Positions 59,421-64,000 of a stretch of 64,000 bases of DNA are shown here, piece after piece; the first letter of the stretch is position 1, and each line of letters opens with the position of its first letter. The position numbers and the translations under genes are program-made. A model generated the notes under the pieces. That model was not told the DNA's origin and did not search any database. It saw only the letters and a list, made by a program, of their open reading frames with translations. The stretch comes from Cristatella mucedo (lineage: Eukaryota; Bryozoa; Phylactolaemata; Cristatellidae), in assembly GCA_009760855.2 (NCBI GenBank), contig WPIO01000002.1:12370501-12434500 (forward strand). The letters run 5' to 3'.

Positions 59421-59548
59421 GACACCCTGGTTTCACCCAGGGTTAATGTGCTGCCTTTAACGACCGTGGGCTCGAGCCTTTCGGCATAGGTTAAGTGCCT
59501 CGATAGAAATTAAGCTGTCTTAGAGTGATATACAAATGAATTAAATAT
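59421..59548 (+). mobile_element. Composite SINE, family 2
   Basis: TGGTTTCACCCAGGGTTAATG (A-box region), CGACCGTGGGCTCGAGCC (B-box region), GGCATAGGTTAAGTGCCTCG and AGAAATTAAGCTGTCTTAGAGTGATATACAAATGAATTAAATATA (LINE-type hairpin and end). Same architecture as 3391-3530. Confidence 0.78.
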
Positions 59549-60484
59549 AAGTGACTTCATTTTAACAAGTATTCTCCAATTGAGCTACTATGCTCAGTAG
59601 GCTATCATGGACCATGCTCAGGAAAATATTAGAAGGTAATTGAGAATGACATTGATCCACTTGCAATTAGCAACTAGCTGACAATTCGACCTAAGTAGTA
59701 GCAAAGGTATTGCAACCATCTTGGTCCTTCCTTGCATCGTTGGCCTTTGAGCGAAAGACAATCTCTTCATGTCTCTAGCAACCTCTGTGGCTGTGAAGTG
59801 GTGGGCGATTTAAGATGGCTGCTTTTTCTATGGACGTAGGCAGGCCTGGCATGGGCACTCACTAGAAAAGGTCAAGTATTCAAGTTAGCCGGTAAAGAAA
59901 ATGGCACAGCAGCAGCAGGAGCAGCATTACAGTGTGCTAGCCGTGAGGGGCAGCTGGTAGGCAGGTGCACCTGCAGATTACCACACCTAAGCAGCCACCA
60001 GGTTCTAGCCACTAGTTTGAAGCAATTTACCTGTCCTCTCCCACATGCAGCTAGACAGCTTCATTCAGAGCAGTGTAATGCCATCTCAGTAAGATCTGCT
60101 TGCCTCAGTGTTATCTAGCCTTTCACCGAGGTTTGAATGGAAGCGATTTGAATTGCCTGCAACTTCGTGCAACCCGATCCAACCTGCAAACTTATGAGAG
60201 TGAGGGTGCCTGAATCGCATGTCCTGTCGGTGTGCACGGCCTCACTTTTCCCTTTGTTCTCTTCCCCCCTCCAGCATTCTCTGACATTCCTTGTTTATGC
60301 TGTATTTGCAGTGCAGCCATCTGTAGCTTTTGCTTCTCATCTTGAAGCCAACTTCCCATAAACTGCTTTCCTCTTATTTTGGTTCCGTGGACAGATGCAT
60401 GTGCGTACACGTGCAAACATGCGTACACTTACTCACACTCACTCACCCATCCTCGTGACTATCCACTTATCACTCTCTCTCTCT

Positions 60485-60492
60485 CACACACG

Positions 60493-60523
<31 letters not shown>

Positions 60524-60552
60524 ACACACACACCCACCCACCCACCCACAGA
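60485..60552. repeat. (CA)n microsatellite with CCCA end
   Basis: CA repeats with single interruptions, ending in CCCACCCACCCACA. Thr-His frames are artefacts. Confidence 0.95.
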
Positions 60553-60664
60553 GTTTCTCACTCTCTAGCTCTCACTCAGCCTAATGCCACTGTAACAACA
60601 TGATGCAGTACCTAAAGCACGGCAGCCACGTGATTGCCATATTTTCCTGGTAATTATATTGCTA

Positions 60665-60734
60665 GCACCATCTTTGACAGCTATCTCTGTCTTTGCTGTG
60701 CACCATCTTTGACAGCTATCTCTGTCTTTGCTGT
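60665..60734. repeat. 35-bp exact tandem duplication
   Basis: Units 60665-60699 and 60700-60734 (gcaccatctttg...ctttgctgt) are identical. Confidence 0.95.
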
Positions 60735-60864
60735 GCCTATTTGACCTGCTGCTATTGAGTTTCTGAAGGGTCGGTCTGTTTTAAAGTTTAGGAAATGGCG
60801 TGTAGGGTATCCTATACGTGTCTTATATGGTATGGCTTGGCACCCTTTGGTCATGCTTTCTTTA

Positions 60865-60928
60865 CAGCATCTGTATAGTGTCTAGAAAGAGATTCAGCTC
60901 TCTGAGGGTGCTACACAAATGTATCTCT
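60865..60928 (+). mobile_element. LINE 3' end joined to repeat family 3
   Basis: GCATCTGTATAGTGTCTAG, then AAAGAGATTCAGCTCTCTGAGGGTGCTACACAAATG. It is followed directly by repeat family 3, as at 47570-47868. Confidence 0.8.
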
Positions 60929-60929
60929 G

Positions 60930-61080
60930 CTAATTAAATTTAGAAAGTCCGTCGTGTGGCAAGATGGCACACTTTTGGTACGTGGCAGGTTGGCGCAGCT
61001 TTGTCTTCCTTGAGCGAACTACTATGACTCAGCGAAGCGAGTCCAGAGGCAGTGAGCTACTGGTTATTATTATTATCATT
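60930..61080 (+). repeat. Repeat family 3, copy 3
   Basis: It begins CTAATTAAATTTAGAAAGTC and contains TGGCAAGATGGCACACTTTTG and TGGCAGGTTGGCGCAGC, then ACTATGACTCAGCGAAGCGAG and GTGAGCTACTGG, and ends in TTATTATTATTATC. Confidence 0.85.
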
Positions 61081-61340
61081 TTTCGTGTTGCACAATTCTC
61101 TTGTTTTCCTGTTTTCGTGTTTTTCTTGTGATCTGGTGATATGGCTAAGGGGGTAACTGACTTTGCCACCCCAGTTCGTACTGCTTATACAAAGTCGCAG
61201 CTTCCTTCATCCAAAAATATTAAGGTTCTGCTCTTCGATGCATTTGTGGTCAGCTAGCTGTCAGCTGTTTGCCTGTCATGGTAAGTAATGCGTGGGCCCA
61301 AAGAGCAGTTTGACATTAAATATTTGTCTTTATTCTTTAG

Positions 61341-61436
61341 CGTTATCGAGAGCCCAGAAGACCTTTGCATCGACTCTACACGACTTCAAATTCGAAACCA
61401 TAGGCAATCAACAAACCGATGCTGAGATGGTTATAG
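61341..61436 (+). CDS. GRAF-type RhoGAP, coding exon 2 (BAR domain)
   Basis: This exon is 96 nt, phase 1 in and out. The acceptor is TTTATTCTTTAG before CGTTATCG, and the donor is TTATAG before GTATGA. With the split Ala codon from exon 1 it reads LSRAQKTFASTLHDFKF, then IGNQQTDAEMVI. It matches the human ARHGAP26 pattern LSSAKRKFADSLNEFKFQCIG and then TDDEMCI (from memory; shown in parts). It forms part of the first long helix pair of the BAR domain. An upstream in-frame ATG at 61292 is within the intron and gives no family similarity. Confidence 0.96.
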
Positions 61437-61817
61437 GTATGAATTTTAACAGTTTTTTTAATGCAAGATTGCTTACTACCCATTACATTTTCGCTTAATT
61501 AGGATTGACATAATATTTTACCGTGATTTGATCCGTGTGCAAGTTTAGGCATTTTCAAAAGTAGTGTCGATGCCTTTTCTTCATTAGTGCTCTGGTCGTT
61601 TATTGATTCGTAGACCCTGCGAATGTTGTAGCATGTCCTCTTGCATGTTCTCTGACTGATAAATGGCCTATTCATGCATTCACCAAGTGTGTACGTGTAA
61701 AACAACTAACTAACCTTCATAATGGCCGCCTTCGTGTTTCTTTTTAACCGAAACCGTCATCAGTATCCAGCGTGACATGCAGACTATTTAGGCTGGGATT
61801 TTTCTTATTCTTTCATC

Positions 61818-62015
61818 TCAAAACTTAGCAGTTATGGGCTGCATCTCTTGAACATCCAAGCCAGTGGTGTATCTCCAAATCGTGTCCTCAGTAATTCCGT
61901 TGACACTGCCATCTCGGTAAAACTTCATCGAATTTCGAGAGAATGCTTCGTGGAATGGAAATTCAGCTCCAACCCGTACGAAACATTGCTGCTGTATCAA
62001 ATCTCTTCGTTCCAT
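61818..62015 (-). other. Unidentified small ORF in GRAF intron 2, antisense
   Basis: An ATG-to-stop frame of 65 codons on the minus strand has protein-like composition (for example SRNSMKFYRDGSVNGITEDT and IWRYTTGLDVQEMQ). It is not part of GRAF. It could be a relic of a transposon gene, a nested exon, or chance; no flanking splice signals were established. Family not recognised. Confidence 0.25.
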
Positions 62016-62469
62016 CCTCAGTCTGAATCAAGATTGCTAGGGGGCTTGCTCTAACCTGCATGCGCTGTCGGTGACTGGAGAGCACATAATCGCCTGCAGG
62101 AGTGCAGGAATTGTGATCACCAGCCAGTGAGCCTCACATGTCGTGGGTGTGAGTGACCGCGATCGGTGTGCAGCCAGCCCTCTGCTCAATGGCACTTGTG
62201 CCGACCGTCGCCTGAAGCTCTTCTGCAGGTAGCATGCAGTTGGGCGTAGACAATTCTTTATATTTAAGCCAAGGCTTAAAGGCTTCCTAGCCTTGTCAGA
62301 GATTAGGAGTAGTTAATCTACCAATCTAAGGACATACCTCTCGTTGCCTGTAGTTGCACAATGTCGGAATTTTCTCTGCAGGAGGTGATGTGACCCGACA
62401 GTTTGCTTGCCACTTATTGCCATCTGTGTGCTGCATTAGCCAGTAAGGTCGTCGTTCTGCATGATAATA

Positions 62470-62645
62470 AAAATTTCAATAATAATAATGCATTTGCATA
62501 GCACCCTCATAGAACTTAATCTCTTTCTAGGCACTTTAAATTTGCTGCAAAGGAAGCATGATCGAATGGTTAGTGGTAGCACGCTCAATGCCAACAAGCA
62601 GTTAGACGTGACATACATAGGCTCAGCATGCAAAAATGGTTAAAT
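62470..62645 (-). mobile_element. LINE 3' end with part of 3' UTR
   Basis: Minus strand: AACCATTTTTGCATGCTGAGCC (a block also seen in the long LINE's 3' UTR), CACTAACCATTCGATCATGC, AAAGTGCCTAGAAAGAGATTAAGTTCTATGAGGGTGC, then ATTATTATTG. Confidence 0.85.
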
Positions 62646-62656
62646 AAATAAATGAA

Positions 62657-62825
62657 TCCTAGCTGATTAAACAGCCTCTTTTTGTATAGCGACAGAAGAG
62701 CCGTTACGGCTGTCACCGCCACTTGCAGTGGCGATACAGAATCGCCCACTGCAGGAATCGAACCCACGACCTCAGGATCGAGATCGTGAAAGCAACGGCC
62801 TTACCTAGTTTGCCATCACGGCTAG
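62657..62825 (-). mobile_element. tRNA-derived SINE, family 1
   Basis: Minus strand: AGCCGTGATGGCAAACTAGG (A box), hairpin CACGATCTCG/CTGAGGTCGTG, B box GGTTCGATTCC, 3' end AGAGGCTGTTTAATCAGCTAGGATT. It abuts a LINE 3' end and a coding-like relic. Confidence 0.9.
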
Positions 62826-63065
62826 CTCGCTGCAGCCATGACGTGACCAACCTCTCGCGCTCGAGTAGCAGCAGCGGCTTGGCCCGCACTTGGAGCTCGC
62901 GAAGTACCTCGTGCAGCAGGCTCTGCCTGGACAGCAGCAGCTCATCCCACTCGCCTCGGCCACATTCTGCCGCCTCAGCTCGGCCGCCTCCACTTCCAGC
63001 TCCTCCCGGGCTAGCTTGCCGTCACTCTGACGATTGACGAGCATCGCCTTAAGCGACTCGATCAG
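62826..63065 (-). pseudogene. GC-rich coiled-coil-like relic, unidentified
   Basis: On the minus strand, a frame from 63065 reads LIESLKAMLVNRQSDGKLAR, then EELEVEAAELRRQNVAEAS to about 62950. A one-base shift there opens WDELLLSRQSLLHEVLRELQ and VRAKPLLLLERERLVTSWLQ, down to the SINE edge at 62825. Both halves are Leu/Glu/Arg-rich and heptad-like, and composition is much more GC-rich than the flanks. This suggests one frameshifted coiled-coil coding piece truncated by the SINE. Parent gene unknown. Confidence 0.4.
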
Positions 63066-63581
63066 CTATGCCTGCAAGCTCCTGACGGGCAATCCAAGGG
63101 AATAGTTTTGGGGAGGAAAGTGCTCGAGCTTCCGGCGACAGCTGCCCAGGCAGTGCATGCTTTCGGAAACCGTGTGGCAGCGCATGCTGCCCTCAATTGA
63201 GCATGCTCCAGCATTGCCTTTTACCCTTTGCTTCTGCTTGCAATTTGCCACGTCTCTTACTTGGTCTCTTACTTCTGATTAGCTGTGGACGAGCTGTGTT
63301 TGTGATTTGCCCTCGCAGTTTTGATGTCACTCTTATGTGGATCAACCTTTTTGAACTCGAGGGGAATAATAAGATCAAGCGATAGCATCTGTTTTTTCAC
63401 ATTCGTGCTAGAGTGGTGCCCGGCGTCTTATTAGCTCTCTCTTTTGGCAAGGTCATCATACATATCGCCAATTAATGGCAAATATGTTTAGATAACGTTT
63501 CTTGTTGTTACACTGATGTACTTGGCCGTCACAATGTGCCCAGATTTTGCTGCAGTGTTATGATATTGATGGATTTTTTAG

Positions 63582-63643
63582 CTCAATCTTTTAAGACATT
63601 TGCGGATATTATCTCGGAAGTGGAGTCTGCGAGGGATAAAATG
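63582..63643 (+). CDS. GRAF-type RhoGAP, coding exon 3 (BAR domain)
   Basis: This exon is 62 nt, phase 1 in and phase 0 out. The acceptor is GGATTTTTTAG before CTCAATC, and the donor is AAAATG before GTATGT. The split codon gives Ala, then QSFKTFADIISEVESARDKM. This is collinear with human ARHGAP26 A-RSLQEFATVLRNLEDERIRM (from memory), with no length change. It is too short to appear as an ORF and was found by family pattern. Confidence 0.95.
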
Positions 63644-63793
63644 GTATGTACAGTTTTCATGAACCCTTGTCATCTGGGATAGCACAAATGTGCCAGTGCT
63701 TAAATTATGCCCATTCGTTGCTTGCGTTCCTGGTGCTTTGACGTCAGCAGGATGCACGTTTTTGGTTTATACCATCTAATTGCTATTTAATAG

Positions 63794-63865
63794 CTCGAAA
63801 AGGTCAACGACACTTTTATTGGCAAAATGGAGACGTTCAGGAAGGAGCAGATTGGTGCTGCTAAG
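63794..63865 (+). CDS. GRAF-type RhoGAP, coding exon 4 (BAR domain)
   Basis: This exon is 72 nt, 24 codons, phase 0 on both sides. The acceptor is TTTAATAG before CTCGAA, and the donor is GCTAAG before GTATGC. It reads LEKVNDTFIGKMETFRKEQI, ending GAAK. The FRKEQIGAAK motif is identical to human ARHGAP26 as I remember it. Intron 3 is only 150 bp, in contrast to the 16.5-kb intron 1. The next exon is beyond the right edge; nothing in 63866-64000 continues the family sequence. Confidence 0.97.
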
Positions 63866-64000
63866 GTATGCTCACAGATGCCGACATACCATGATTGGAA
63901 AAATGCTGGGTCGGTGCCACTACGCATTCTATGTCTGTGCAGCTAACGTTCTGAAGCATGATTTCTACCTCTTTCTGAAATACCATAGTCACTAGCCCTG

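Larger units (their letters stand above)
44827..61340 (+). other. GRAF intron 1
   Basis: This 16,514-bp first intron contains a nearly full-length LINE in the same orientation as the gene, several 3' LINE ends, SINEs, two copies of repeat family 3 and microsatellites, listed separately. The unlisted parts (about 44830-46000, 46080-47570, 53200-55900, 57700-59400, 59560-60480) contain only short frames I cannot assign. A 22-nt-scale run of G lies near 45407-45417. Confidence 0.85.

Overview
The window is animal (metazoan) nuclear DNA. It has split genes with GT-AG introns of 0.15 to 16.5 kb, tRNA-derived SINEs, an L2/CR1-type LINE with many 3' fragments, a Tc1/mariner relic, a hAT-like MITE, and abundant di- and trinucleotide repeats. 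The two recognisable host genes are moderately diverged from the vertebrate sequences as I remember them, which fits an invertebrate, possibly an early-branching one such as a sponge. The sequence alone does not fix the phylum.

Two host genes are arranged head to head, and each runs out of the window. On the minus strand, the first three coding exons of a DOCK-D (zizimin, DOCK9/10/11-like) guanine-nucleotide exchange factor lie at 23144-23043, 13498-13382 and 2769-2588. On the plus strand, the first four coding exons of a GRAF-type RhoGAP (ARHGAP26/10/42-like; N-terminal BAR domain) lie at 44673-44826, 61341-61436, 63582-63643 and 63794-63865. All junctions have GT/AG ends and compatible phases. 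The start codons are 21.5 kb apart. In other animals DOCK-D proteins switch Cdc42 (or Rac) on and GRAF proteins switch RhoA/Cdc42 off, so the neighbours have opposite activities on Rho-family GTPases. Any co-regulation is inference.

Layout: 1-372 is a dead Tc1/mariner transposase. 373-23144 is the DOCK-D 5' part, with introns 1 (9.5 kb) and 2 (10.6 kb) full of SINEs, LINE tails, a 742-bp 14-mer minisatellite (9159-9900) and a (GA)n tract of about 460 bp. 23145-44672 is intergenic: SINEs, four coding LINE fragments (three of them one family, one distinct), a hAT-like MITE, a CpG-rich block with a CRE palindrome around 33.1-33.45 kb, and a few unidentified exon-like reading frames. 44673-64000 is the GRAF 5' part, whose 16.5-kb intron 1 carries a nearly full-length but broken LINE at about 48.6-52.07 kb.

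The repeats form a system. SINE family 1 (11 copies) has a perfect 11-bp hairpin between its A and B boxes. SINE family 2 (5 copies) is a tRNA-like head joined to the same 3' hairpin that ends the LINE. A third repeat of about 160 bp (3 copies) follows the LINE hairpin directly in two copies. No bacterial, plasmid, phage or CRISPR features were seen, and no intact tRNA, rRNA or snRNA gene was recognised.
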